From: Bacteroidales bacterium
Lineage (GTDB): Bacteria > Bacteroidota > Bacteroidia > Bacteroidales > UBA932
Direction: 5' to 3'
NCBI GenBank assembly: GCA_017553545.1
Contig: JAFZKT010000064.1
Location: 1 to 41,462 of the forward strand
Length of the DNA stretch: 41,462 nt
Made by a program: the position numbers and the translations under genes. Positions 1 through 7,624 of the stretch are shown piece by piece; positions within the stretch are counted from its first letter, which is position 1, and every line of letters begins with the position of its first letter. Under the pieces are notes generated by a model that saw only the letters and a list, made by a program, of their open reading frames with translations, was not told where the DNA came from and ran no database searches.

Positions 1-41
1 CCACAATTGGGACATCTTTGACGCCTCCTTATTTTCACCAT
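1..41 (-). CDS. 5' end of an unknown gene, possible zinc-ribbon protein (partial)
   Basis: Only the first 13 codons lie in the window. Reading the minus strand from ATG at 41-39 gives MVKIRRRQRCPNCG, where the CPNCG tail is a typical first knuckle of a zinc ribbon. An alternative start at 15-13 (MSQLW) has a good AAGGAGG Shine-Dalgarno at 30-24, but this phylum rarely relies on one. I prefer the CPNCG frame because of the motif. The rest of the gene lies beyond the window edge, so no function is assigned. Confidence 0.35.
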   Translation of the reverse strand, partial: MVKIRRRQRCPNC

Positions 42-47
42 ATCACA

Positions 48-75
48 ACCTTATTGAAACGCGTTTCAATAAGGT
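48..75. repeat. 28-bp perfect palindrome
   Basis: The half-site ACCTTATTGAAACG is followed directly by its exact reverse complement, 14 + 14 bp with no loop. It sits 7 bp upstream of the putative minus-strand start at 41. With no loop and no T-tract it suits a dimeric repressor operator better than a terminator. The inner GAAACGCGTTTC resembles LacI-type operators with an extended CG centre, but this is only a resemblance. Confidence 0.6.
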
Positions 76-180
76 ATAGATAAATGAAAATAAATCAAAT
101 ACTTATAGGGTGTTTCACCAACCGAAAATGTCAATTATACCTTATCTTCGCCAATCTGGGGTGATTAAGCCTTTAGGCGC

Positions 181-211
181 AAAAAGAGCAGCGGGTCTCG
201 CTGCTCTTTTT
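181..211 (-). terminator. Intrinsic terminator of tRNA-Leu
   Basis: An 8-bp GC-rich stem (186-193 pairing with 199-206) with a 5-nt loop is followed on the minus strand by five U residues (185-181). It begins 2 nt after the tRNA 3' end. Matching A residues on the other side make it potentially bidirectional. Confidence 0.85.
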
Positions 212-307
212 GTGCCTCGGGCGGGAATCGAACCCGCACGGCCGTTTCGGGCCAAGGGATTTTCTTACCACTATGGCTTTCGCCACCATTTCTGTTTGTG
301 GTCCGGA

Positions 308-922
308 CTATTCCTTCACCGTGGGTTTCCCTTTAGGTGTGCCGTGTCTAGTCTCTGCACCTTCCTCCTTCCGGAGGCTTGGCTCAAGATTGCCTTCAGC
401 ATGGCCTGTTAAGGTTTCCTTGAATTTACGGCATTCTACATCTCTCTTTTCAGAGAGTGCACTCAATTGTGCTCTTCCTCTATAATTATTTGTAAGAGCG
501 TGGCAATTGGGGCAGAGGAGTTTCAGGTTTTCTATCCTGTTGTCTGTATTATTGCCATTAATGTGATGAATTTCAAGCGGGATTGGTCTCCCTTGCCATT
601 CAGATAGTTGGCATTCTTCACAAAAGTTAATACCAGTGGCTCTCCTATAACGCTCCCTCAATCTCCAGGAACAGCGATAGTTTGAGTCTTTAACAAAGAT
701 CTCCTTATCGTCAATGCTTTTCTTCGGCTTAAAGCCAAGTCCAACATTCCATCCCTGGCCAGTAAAATGGGAAGTGTCTAACCCATAGTCTTTAATCAGA
801 TGATGGATGGTCTTATAGTTGCCGCCAACGGGTCGTAAGTTCAATTGTCGAAGTACTCCGGCTATTGATTTACTCTTTGCTACAGCTACAATGACGTCTT
901 CTTTTGTATATTGAACTTTCAT
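308..922 (-). CDS. Intron-encoded HNH homing endonuclease
   Basis: A 204-aa protein encoded inside the group I intron. The N-terminal part (about residues 1-60) has the DNA-binding segment often seen in this HNH family (SIAGVLRQLNLRPVGGNYKT). The HNH nuclease spans roughly residues 95-150: a CEEC pair, IHHINGNNTDNRIENL, then CPNCHAL, giving the His, Asn and zinc-binding Cys pairs. It probably cleaves intronless tRNA-Leu alleles to drive homing; this is inferred from the family and location. The last 40 or so residues are encoded by the ribozyme core: the frame passes through elements P, Q and R, and the TAG stop (310-308) is part of element S. It has its own promoter-like sequence 8 nt before the ATG. 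Confidence 0.9.
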   Translation of the reverse strand: MKVQYTKEDVIVAVAKSKSIAGVLRQLNLRPVGGNYKTIHHLIKDYGLDTSHFTGQGWNVGLGFKPKKSIDDKEIFVKDSNYRCSWRLRERYRRATGINFCEECQLSEWQGRPIPLEIHHINGNNTDNRIENLKLLCPNCHALTNNYRGRAQLSALSEKRDVECRKFKETLTGHAEGNLEPSLRKEEGAETRHGTPKGKPTVKE

Positions 923-930
923 GGTAGAGG

Positions 931-961
931 CAAAGATAATACTTACTATCGTCTCTTACAA
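931..961 (-). promoter_or_regulatory. Promoter of the HNH ORF inside the intron
   Basis: On the minus strand TTG (961-959), a 20-nt spacer, then TATCTTTG (938-931) match the Bacteroidota -33/-7 pattern. The ATG at 922 follows after 8 nt, so the transcript would be leaderless or nearly so. Confidence 0.55.
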
Positions 962-1033
962 GTAATTATTTCAAAGAACTCGTCTAAGTCCCTCGTGTCT
1001 ACCATTCCACCACCAAGGCAAAATGTGGGACTG

Positions 1034-1041
1034 CAAAGGTA
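1034..1041 (-). promoter_or_regulatory. tRNA-Leu promoter, -7 box
   Basis: TACCTTTG on the minus strand, 14 nt before the tRNA 5' end at 1019. No clear -33 TTG was found. Confidence 0.7.
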
Positions 1042-1102
1042 CGCAAAAAAATTTATTTGTTGGCGCGTGGAGCTAACTATTTGATAATTAGATACAAGTG
1101 TG

Positions 1103-1134
1103 AAATCGATGGGGCGGAATTGCGCTATCGATTT
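1103..1134 (-). terminator. Weak hairpin downstream of rodA
   Basis: Eight-bp arms AAATCGAT (1103-1110) and ATCGATTT (1127-1134) enclose a 16-nt loop, 56 nt after the rodA stop. There is no U-tract, so a termination role is uncertain. Confidence 0.3.
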
Positions 1135-1189
1135 TGTGTAAGTTGCTCATTTACAATGACATATAACCACGCCAAAAGGCCGGGTCCAC

Positions 1190-2647
1190 CTAAAAATATT
1201 TCTTTTCGTCCCTATACAGGGCCAGGAAGATGAAAATCAGGATGGTAAAAGACCACAGGGACGATCCGCCATAGGAAAGCAGCGGCAGGGGAATGCCGAT
1301 GACCGGCATCAGTCCCACGGTCATCCCCACGTTGATGAACAGGTGCATAAAGATGCAAGAGGCCACGCAATAGCCATAGATGCGCGTAAAGTGCCCGCGA
1401 CACCGTTCGGCGTCAAGGATGAGGCGGGCGATGATGAACACGTAGAGCGCAATGACCAGCAGGCAGCCCAGGAACCCCCATTCTTCGCCCACGGTGCAGA
1501 AGATAAAGTCCGTGGACTGTTCCGGGACAAAACCGTAGGTGGTCTGCGTCCCCTGAAGGAAGCCCTTTCCGGAAAAACCGCCGGAGCCGATGGCAATCTT
1601 GGACTGGTTCACATTGTATCCGGCGCCGGCAAGATCTTCCTTCATGCCCAGCAGCACTTCGATTCGCTTGCGCTGATGCTCCTGCAGCACTCTGTGAAAG
1701 ATGTAATCCGTAGAGAACACCAGTATCAAGCCTACCACAAAGGCGCCCACGGTAATCCCCAGGAGGCGGTCTTTTTTCCACCAGGCCCGCCACAGAAGGA
1801 ACGGGACGGCGATCCCCACCAATGTCAGCAGCACCCAGAGGGGCCGCAACTTCAGTAAGAAACGCCAGGTGGTCTCCATCTTTATCCAGTCATACGCGAC
1901 CGGCAGAAGTGCCAGCAGCAGGACCACGCCGGCTCCTATCCACAGCCGCTTCCAAAAATCGCGCGGATGCATATAGGCGTCGCATCCCACCAGTACGGCC
2001 AGCAGGATGATCAGCGACCAGTATGTCCCCAGCGTGAGGGTGGAGATGAACAGCACGATCACCAGTCCAATCAGCCCTATCCACCAGCCGGAAAGCCCCT
2101 CCCGGTACAGCACGAAGATAAAGCCGGTATATACCAGGGCGCTTCCCGTTTCACTCTCCCCGATGATGATCAGCATGGGCAGGCCTATCACCAGGCAGGC
2201 CAGAAGAAAATCCCGTCGGCGTGTCATCTTGAAGCCTTGCTGGCTCAGCAGGAATGACAGCAGCAGCGAAGTGGATATCTTGGAAATCTCTGCCGGCTGA
2301 AATCTCACGGCGCCCAGACTGAACCACGAGTGCGATCCCTTGATGTCCGACGAAACGAAGATCACCAGCACAAGCAGCAACGCCACAAATGCATACAAGG
2401 GGATGCAGATGCCTTCCCACAGCCGTGCCGGAAGCAGGAACAGAATCACTCCCGCCAGCCCCAGGGCCGTAAGAATCCACACGAACTGCTTCCCCGCCCG
2501 GGCGCTGAAGTCAAATATGGAAACCCCGTCTCCGGAATTGGTGGCGGCATAGATATTCACCCAGCCGATGACAATCAGCAGAAGATAGGCTATCATCAGC
2601 TTCCAGTCCAGGGACTGTCTCTTATATGCTCCTCCAGGGTTAATCAC
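1190..2647 (-). CDS. rodA: RodA, SEDS peptidoglycan glycosyltransferase
   Basis: A 485-aa polytopic membrane protein of the SEDS family. It polymerises lipid II into glycan strands for side-wall growth, working with the PBP2 transpeptidase. Family features seen: GSHSWFSLGAVRFQPAEISK near residue 105, the extracellular loop GSGGFSGKGFLQGTQTTYGF with VPEQSTDFIF, and GIPLPLLSYGGSS near the C-terminus. About ten hydrophobic segments are visible. The length is slightly above the roughly 370-420 aa of proteobacterial RodA, with an enlarged hydrophobic middle. It overlaps the end of mrdA by 8 nt, which implies translational coupling, and is last in the mreBCD-mrdA-rodA operon. Confidence 0.96.
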   Translation of the reverse strand: MINPGGAYKRQSLDWKLMIAYLLLIVIGWVNIYAATNSGDGVSIFDFSARAGKQFVWILTALGLAGVILFLLPARLWEGICIPLYAFVALLLVLVIFVSSDIKGSHSWFSLGAVRFQPAEISKISTSLLLSFLLSQQGFKMTRRRDFLLACLVIGLPMLIIIGESETGSALVYTGFIFVLYREGLSGWWIGLIGLVIVLFISTLTLGTYWSLIILLAVLVGCDAYMHPRDFWKRLWIGAGVVLLLALLPVAYDWIKMETTWRFLLKLRPLWVLLTLVGIAVPFLLWRAWWKKDRLLGITVGAFVVGLILVFSTDYIFHRVLQEHQRKRIEVLLGMKEDLAGAGYNVNQSKIAIGSGGFSGKGFLQGTQTTYGFVPEQSTDFIFCTVGEEWGFLGCLLVIALYVFIIARLILDAERCRGHFTRIYGYCVASCIFMHLFINVGMTVGLMPVIGIPLPLLSYGGSSLWSFTILIFIFLALYRDEKKYF

Positions 2648-4484
2648 GTTTCACGCGGTATAAGAGGTTGGACTGTTTCATGGACCGTTCCAGGTCTTTC
2701 CGTGACACCGTGCCGGTGAGATATTTCTCTACCATCAGGGAGGCGATGGGGGCCGCATAGGCCGCGCCAAAGCCGCCGTTTTCCACATAGGCGGCGATGG
2801 CAATCTTCGGATTGTCCTTGGGCGCGAAGCAGATGAATACGGAATTGTCGGCCCCGCGCGGGTTCTGCGCCGTTCCGGTTTTTCCGCAGATTTCCAGCCC
2901 GTCCACGCGCGCCACATGCGCCGTCCCGCCCATTCCGGCCGGGGCATTTACGGCTTTCCACATGCCCGGAATCACCTTTGGGAATTGCGTTGTATCCACC
3001 AGTGTATAATGACGTTCGGAAAAACGGGGATCCTGCGGGACACCCTCCGTTTCCTTGATGATGTGCGGGATGTAGTAATACCCGCGGTTGGCGACGGTGG
3101 CGCAGAAGTTGGCCAGATGCATCGGGGTGGCCAGAATCTCTCCCTGGCCGATGGAAAGGGAAATGACCGTGGTGGAGTTCCATCGGCGGTATTTACTGTT
3201 GTAGGTGGCGGACGAAGGGATGCTGCCGCTGAGTTCCGCGGGAAAGTCACTCCCGAGTTTCTTGCCGAAGCCGAAACTCATCACCATCTCCCGCCAATAG
3301 TCCAGGGCTTCGGCCACCGAGCTGAACTTCTTCTGGTCCAGGATGCTCTTGAACACATAGCAGTAATAGGCGTTGCAGCTCATCATGATGCTCTCGTCCA
3401 TGTTGATGGACGTTTTATGGCTGTGGCAGCCCAGTTTGCGTCCCTCTCCGTAGGAATAGCCCTTGTAGCAGGAATAAACGGTTTCGGGGCGCAGGACGCC
3501 CTCCTGCAGGCCGATGAGCCCGTTCACCAGCTTGAACACGGACCCGGGCGGGTAGGAAGCCTGCACCGCGCGGTTGTACATGGGTTTATAGGGATTGGCG
3601 GAAATCTCTTTCCAGTATTTGCCTATATCGGCCAGTTTGTCCACATCGATGCCGGGGGAGGAGACCAGCGCCAGGATCTCTCCGGTGGAAGGCTCGATGG
3701 CGACCACGCTGCCCACTTTGTTCCGCATCAGCTGCTGCCCGTATTGTTGGAGGGGTGCGTCGATGGTGGTGACGATGTCACGCCCCGGCACGGCTTCCTT
3801 GTCTTCTGCGCCGTCCTTGTAGGAACCCTCTCTCTGGTTACGGGAGTTCCGCAGATAGATGTGATAGCCTTTTTCCCCGCGGAGATCTTTTTCCCGGGCC
3901 GCTTCGATACCGGTCATTCCGGCATAGTCGCCAGCCGTATATTCCCCATTGTGCCGCCGGATGTAGTCCGGGCTCACCTCCGACACATAGCCCAGCAGGT
4001 TTCCGCCGGCGTTCACGGGGTATTCGCGGATGCTGCGCACCTGTCCCCGGAAGCCGGGGAAATTGTACTTTACCTCGTCCAGCCGCATATAGACTTCGGC
4101 CGGGACGGCGCGAAGCAGCGTCACTTCCTGCGTGCCGCCGACCGGTCCCTTCCGCCGGAATTCGTCCAGTTTCTCCCGGATGAAATCCGGTTCCTGCTGC
4201 AGGATGGCGGCCACGGCGGCGATGGCGGCAGTGTCGGACGCCTGCACCATTTTGGGGTCCACCATGATGTCGTAGGCCACTTTGTTGCCCACCAGAATCT
4301 GGCGGTTCCGGTCATAGATGACTCCGCGGGTGGGATAGATGGTCTCTTTGATGGTGACATTCTTGCTGGCGTTCTCCTTGTAGCTGTTGTCCAGAAGCTG
4401 CAGCGAAATCAATTTGCCCAGAAGCAGCAGTGTGGCTACTCCCAGGCCGATGAGCAGGCGGATATGACGTCCGTCCGTATTCAT
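2640..4484 (-). CDS. mrdA: Penicillin-binding protein 2 (MrdA), elongasome transpeptidase
   Basis: A 614-aa class B PBP. The N-terminus has one membrane anchor (about residues 9-30). A pedestal domain with GVIYDRNRQILVGN follows, then the transpeptidase domain. The active-site motifs are intact: SVFK with nucleophile Ser315 and Lys318, SCN at 369-371, and KTG at 535-537. It cross-links peptidoglycan during elongation and partners RodA, whose gene follows directly. It overlaps mreD by 4 nt (ATGA type) and rodA by 8 nt. Confidence 0.96.
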   Translation of the reverse strand: MNTDGRHIRLLIGLGVATLLLLGKLISLQLLDNSYKENASKNVTIKETIYPTRGVIYDRNRQILVGNKVAYDIMVDPKMVQASDTAAIAAVAAILQQEPDFIREKLDEFRRKGPVGGTQEVTLLRAVPAEVYMRLDEVKYNFPGFRGQVRSIREYPVNAGGNLLGYVSEVSPDYIRRHNGEYTAGDYAGMTGIEAAREKDLRGEKGYHIYLRNSRNQREGSYKDGAEDKEAVPGRDIVTTIDAPLQQYGQQLMRNKVGSVVAIEPSTGEILALVSSPGIDVDKLADIGKYWKEISANPYKPMYNRAVQASYPPGSVFKLVNGLIGLQEGVLRPETVYSCYKGYSYGEGRKLGCHSHKTSINMDESIMMSCNAYYCYVFKSILDQKKFSSVAEALDYWREMVMSFGFGKKLGSDFPAELSGSIPSSATYNSKYRRWNSTTVISLSIGQGEILATPMHLANFCATVANRGYYYIPHIIKETEGVPQDPRFSERHYTLVDTTQFPKVIPGMWKAVNAPAGMGGTAHVARVDGLEICGKTGTAQNPRGADNSVFICFAPKDNPKIAIAAYVENGGFGAAYAAPIASLMVEKYLTGTVSRKDLERSMKQSNLLYRVKRD

Positions 4485-4993
4485 CTGCGGGAATCCGGAG
4501 CCAGGAGTTCAATGGCCAGCAAAGAGAGCAGCATGCTGCCGGAAAGCGAGCCGATGAAGCGCAGGAGGTTGAACCCGAAGGGCCTGGTGCCGGCGGAATC
4601 CACCCAGATGTAGAGGATGAAGAATACGGCTTCTGCGATGAGGGCGGCGAGCGCCACCTTTCCAAGGCCGTTGCGGCGCGCCGAGAAGTCTTCCTTACGG
4701 GCAAACAGTTCCGTTCCGAAAATGAGCCGGATGACCCAGTTGCGCATAAAGCCCACAGGGACCAGCGCCAGGGTGTTCAGGCCCAGGACGCCTTCGCTGA
4801 TCAGATCCAGGGTGATACCCGTGGCGAAAGCGATGAGCATGGCGCCGATCGTCCCCACCCGGATGGGAATGCAGAGCACCATGACGGGCAGGATGCACAG
4901 CGTGAAATAGGGACTCAGGCGGAAGAAGTGCGAGAGAACGAGCTGTGCCACCACAAGCAGCAGGTATGTTATCCAGAAAGTGGGATTTCTCAT
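4481..4993 (-). CDS. mreD: MreD, rod-shape membrane protein
   Basis: A 170-aa, strongly hydrophobic protein with five or so membrane segments, placed between mreC and mrdA as in most mre operons. Assignment rests mainly on position, size and hydrophobicity, since MreD sequences are poorly conserved. It overlaps mreC by 4 nt and mrdA by 4 nt, so the operon is tightly coupled. Confidence 0.88.
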   Translation of the reverse strand: MRNPTFWITYLLLVVAQLVLSHFFRLSPYFTLCILPVMVLCIPIRVGTIGAMLIAFATGITLDLISEGVLGLNTLALVPVGFMRNWVIRLIFGTELFARKEDFSARRNGLGKVALAALIAEAVFFILYIWVDSAGTRPFGFNLLRFIGSLSGSMLLSLLAIELLAPDSRR

Positions 4994-5805
4994 GGTGACG
5001 TCAGCTTCTGAATCTCGTCAATGGAATTGTTGTGCACCACCGTCACGTAGCGGATGTCGGAAAAGCTCTGGAAGAGGGTTACTCCCAGCTCATTGGTGGC
5101 GCCGTTTACCACGCGGGCCTTTCCCGTCAGGGTTCCCAGCGGAATGTCCGGCGGAAAGACCAGCGAGTGCCCGCTGGTGTATACGGTATCTCCTTTTTCG
5201 TATTTGAACTGCAGGGGAATACCCGTAAGGACGGCACCCTGCTCCGAGGATCCGTCCCACACCAGCAGTCCGCCGCCGCCTTCCCGGCCCAGGCGCGCGC
5301 TCACGGAGACGTCGTTGTTCTGGAAGGAGAAAGCGAAAGCGAAATGGTCGCTCACGGCATCCACGATGCCGGCGACGCCATTGCGGGTGATGATACCGGA
5401 ATTCACCTGAACGCCGTCCTCAAGGCCTTTGTTCAGGACAAGGTAGTTGTGTTGCCCGTTTTGGGATATCTGCACCACCTCGGCGGAAAGGACGCTGAAT
5501 CCCTTGATCTTCGACGGGGTTTCCAGTTTGGCCTCCCGCAGGGCTTCGCGGGCTTCCAGGAGTTCCGCATGAAGGTTGAAGTTTTCCTGTGCAAGGGCCT
5601 CGTTTTCACTGCGGAGCGAAAAGTAATTGCCGATGGAGGAAGTGCCGCTCCAAATCCTCCCCATCGTGGCGTGTGCGGCCCTGGCCGCCCAAAAGCGCTG
5701 GAGCGGCGCATTATGGCGCACCATACTGAAAGCGGCCATTTCCAGTACAATGAAAATGACCACGTTCACAAGGGTGGTTAGCCACGAAGTGCCGCGCCTG
5801 CCCAT
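4990..5805 (-). CDS. mreC: MreC, periplasmic elongasome scaffold
   Basis: A 271-aa protein with a short cytoplasmic N-terminus, one membrane helix (about 12-28), a coiled coil (about residues 60-98) and the paired beta-barrel domain with LNKGLEDGVQVNSGIITRNG and the closing VHNNSIDEI segment. It links MreB to PBP2 and RodA. It starts 3 nt after the mreB stop and overlaps mreD by 4 nt. Confidence 0.94.
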   Translation of the reverse strand: MGRRGTSWLTTLVNVVIFIVLEMAAFSMVRHNAPLQRFWAARAAHATMGRIWSGTSSIGNYFSLRSENEALAQENFNLHAELLEAREALREAKLETPSKIKGFSVLSAEVVQISQNGQHNYLVLNKGLEDGVQVNSGIITRNGVAGIVDAVSDHFAFAFSFQNNDVSVSARLGREGGGGLLVWDGSSEQGAVLTGIPLQFKYEKGDTVYTSGHSLVFPPDIPLGTLTGKARVVNGATNELGVTLFQSFSDIRYVTVVHNNSIDEIQKLTSP

Positions 5806-5808
5806 GGT

Positions 5809-6831
5809 TTAGCGCATGAGGAAGGAGTAATTCTCCGTGTTCTTGAGGGCGATGCAGGTGCCGCGGGCCACGGCGCGAAGCGGATCTTCGGCCACGTGGA
5901 AGGGGATGTTGATCTTTTCCGCCAGACGCTTGTCCAGGCCGCGCAGCAGGGAACCGCCGCCGCTGAGGAAGATGCCGTTTTCCACGATATCCGAGTAGAG
6001 TTCCGGAGGGGTCTGCTCCAGGGTGCTCTGGATGGCCGCCTCCAGCCTGGCGATGGATTTGTCCAGGCAGTGGGCGATTTCCTGATAGGGGATGAGGGCT
6101 TCCACCGGGTGGCCGGTCATCAGGTTGGGGCCGCGCACCAGGAAAGGTTCCGGCTCCACGTCCAACTGGGGGATGACGGCGCCCACGGCGATCTTGATTC
6201 TTTCGGCCGTGCTTTCACCCACCTTGATGACGTGCTGCTGGCGCAGGTAGTTTTGAATGTCGGCCGTGAAAACGTCACCGGCGACGCGGATGGACTCCTG
6301 CTGGACGATGCCGCCCAGGGAGATGACGGCGATTTCCGTGGTGCCGCCGCCGATATCCACCACCATGTTGCCCTTGGGGGCTTCCACGTCCAGGCCGATG
6401 CCCAGCGCCGCAGCCATGGGCTCATAGATGAGGAACACGTCCCGGCCGCCGGCGTGCTCCGAGGAGTCGCGAACGGCACGGATCTCCACTTCCGTTGAAC
6501 CGGAGGGGATGCCCACCACCAGTTTGAGGTTGGAGGCGAAGATGCTGCGGTGACGGGAGTTCACCTGCTTGATGAAGCCGCGGATCATCATCTCTGCGGC
6601 GTTGAAGTCTGCGATTACACCGTCCCGGAGCGGACGGATGGTCTTGATGCCGGGATTGGTTTTTTCGTGCATCAGTTTGGCTTTGTTGCCCAGGGCGATG
6701 CATTTCCCCGTCTGGTTGTCGATGGCTACGATGGAGGGTTCGTCCAGCACAATCTCATCATTCTGGAAGATGATGGTGTTGGCCGTTCCCAGGTCCATTG
6801 CCAATTCTTGATTGAGAAATCTGAAAGCCAT
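5809..6831 (-). CDS. mreB: MreB, actin-like rod-shape protein
   Basis: A 340-aa actin-fold ATPase forming membrane-associated filaments that position cell-wall synthesis. Seen in order: phosphate 1 loop MDLGTANT (11-18), connect region, VDIGGGTTEIAV (phosphate 2) and the adenosine motif FLSGGGSLLRGL. The length matches the family. It is first in the mreBCD-mrdA-rodA operon, with TAATTTTG at 6877-6870 as a likely -7 box divergent from ispD. Confidence 0.97.
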   Translation of the reverse strand: MAFRFLNQELAMDLGTANTIIFQNDEIVLDEPSIVAIDNQTGKCIALGNKAKLMHEKTNPGIKTIRPLRDGVIADFNAAEMMIRGFIKQVNSRHRSIFASNLKLVVGIPSGSTEVEIRAVRDSSEHAGGRDVFLIYEPMAAALGIGLDVEAPKGNMVVDIGGGTTEIAVISLGGIVQQESIRVAGDVFTADIQNYLRQQHVIKVGESTAERIKIAVGAVIPQLDVEPEPFLVRGPNLMTGHPVEALIPYQEIAHCLDKSIARLEAAIQSTLEQTPPELYSDIVENGIFLSGGGSLLRGLDKRLAEKINIPFHVAEDPLRAVARGTCIALKNTENYSFLMR

Positions 6832-6869
6832 ATTTCTGCGTAGAAGTCTTTATGAATCGTATAAGCCCT

Positions 6870-6897
6870 CAAAATTACGAAAAAAATCTTACATTTG
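6870..6897. promoter_or_regulatory. Divergent -7 boxes for mreB and ispD
   Basis: TAATTTTG on the minus strand (6877-6870) faces mreB, with a leader of about 35 nt. TACATTTG on the plus strand (6890-6897) faces ispD, whose ATG follows at 6917. Both match TAnnTTTG. Confidence 0.65.
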
Positions 6898-6916
6898 CGA
6901 AAAGAATCTGTTCCGG

Positions 6917-7624
6917 ATGGAAAGAAAAAAATATGTCATCGTAACGGCCGGCGGGATTGGCTCCCGGATGGGGTCTTCCGTACCCAAACAATTCCTGGAA
7001 TTGGGGGGTAAACCCATCCTTCGGCTCACCATCGAACGCTTTCTGGAGGCCGTCCCCGATGTCCATATCCTCACAGTCCTTCCGCAGGAACACGTGAACT
7101 ATTGGCGCTCCTATTGCCTGAAGGCCGGCTTTGTCTGCCCGCAGCGGCTGGTGGTGGGGGGCTTCACCCGTTTCCATTCCGTTAAAAACGCTTTGGGATA
7201 TGTTCCGGACGGCGCCCTGGCAGCCGTGCACGACGCTGTGCGTCCGCTTGTTTCCGCCGGCCTCATCCGCACGCTCTTCGAGGCGGCGGGATCGGCCCCG
7301 GCCGTCATCCCCGTAATGCCGGTGACGGATACGCTGAAAGTGCTGGAAAAGGACTCCGAGGGCATCCTGCGTGCAAGCGGCGAAGCCATTGACCGCAGCC
7401 GCATCTGGTCTGCCCAAACCCCGCAGGTCTTTCACAGTGAACTCCTGAAGGCCGCCTACAGTGAAGAGGGTTATGACACCCTCTTTACGGACGACGCTTC
7501 CGTAGCCGAACGCCACGGCATCCCCCTCACCTTCCTTCCCGGTGAGCGGAACAACCTCAAAATTACAACGCAGGAGGATTTAGACCTGGCCCTCTCCATT
7601 CTCTCCAACGTTCAATCGAAGTGA
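6917..7624 (+). CDS. ispD: IspD, 2-C-methyl-D-erythritol 4-phosphate cytidylyltransferase
   Basis: A 235-aa enzyme that couples CTP to MEP to form CDP-ME in the non-mevalonate isoprenoid pathway. Seen: nucleotide-binding start VTAGGIGSRMGSSVPKQFLEL, VHDAVRPLVS, and the C-terminal TDDASVAE with later NLKITTQEDL. The frame is open to 6812, but that would run through the promoter and into mreB; ATG 6917 fits both the family N-terminus and the -7 box at 6890. Its TGA stop lies inside the end of the repeat element at 7622-7722. Confidence 0.95.
   Translation: MERKKYVIVTAGGIGSRMGSSVPKQFLELGGKPILRLTIERFLEAVPDVHILTVLPQEHVNYWRSYCLKAGFVCPQRLVVGGFTRFHSVKNALGYVPDGALAAVHDAVRPLVSAGLIRTLFEAAGSAPAVIPVMPVTDTLKVLEKDSEGILRASGEAIDRSRIWSAQTPQVFHSELLKAAYSEEGYDTLFTDDASVAERHGIPLTFLPGERNNLKITTQEDLDLALSILSNVQSK

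Larger units (their letters stand above)
264..985 (-). mobile_element. Group I intron (IC3-like) in tRNA-Leu(UAA), 722 nt
   Basis: All landmark pieces can be read on the minus strand. P1: exon end GGACTT pairs with intron GAGTTC (981-976) across a 4-nt loop, with the obligatory U-G at the 5' splice site. P: AAATTCAAGGAAACCTT (427-411). Q: AATCTTGAGCCAAGCC (391-376). R: GTGCAGAGACTAGACACGGC (360-341). S: AAGGAATAGTCCGGAC (316-301). A P9-like hairpin TGGC-GAAA-GCCA lies at 285-274. The last intron base is G (264), as group I splicing requires. P, Q, R and S resemble the tRNA-Leu intron consensus that I recall from plastids and cyanobacteria. The intron is clearly less GC-rich than the flanking genes, which suggests transfer. 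It carries an HNH ORF. Confidence 0.92.
213..1019 (-). tRNA. tRNA-Leu(UAA), interrupted by a group I intron
   Basis: The 5' exon is 1019-986 (34 nt) and the 3' exon is 263-213 (51 nt), giving an 85-nt mature tRNA. Acceptor arms GCCTTGG and CCGAGGC pair with one G-U. The anticodon stem AGGGA/TCCCT closes the loop CTTAAAA, so the anticodon is UAA. The variable arm GGCC-CGAAAC-GGCC is the long type expected of Leu. The T arm is GCGGG-TTCGATT-CCCGC and the discriminator is A. CCA is not encoded. The intron splits the anticodon between U34 and A35, the same position as in cyanobacterial and plastid tRNA-Leu(UAA). Loop and stems form only after removal of 985-264. Confidence 0.93.

Noticed and set aside
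110-485. Plus-strand short frames over the tRNA region
   Set aside because: They lie over the tRNA exon, intron core and terminator, which explain the sequence.
2916-4613. 565-codon open frame opposite mrdA
   Set aside because: It mirrors mrdA in a GC-rich gene, has no family motif, and mrdA has all PBP motifs.
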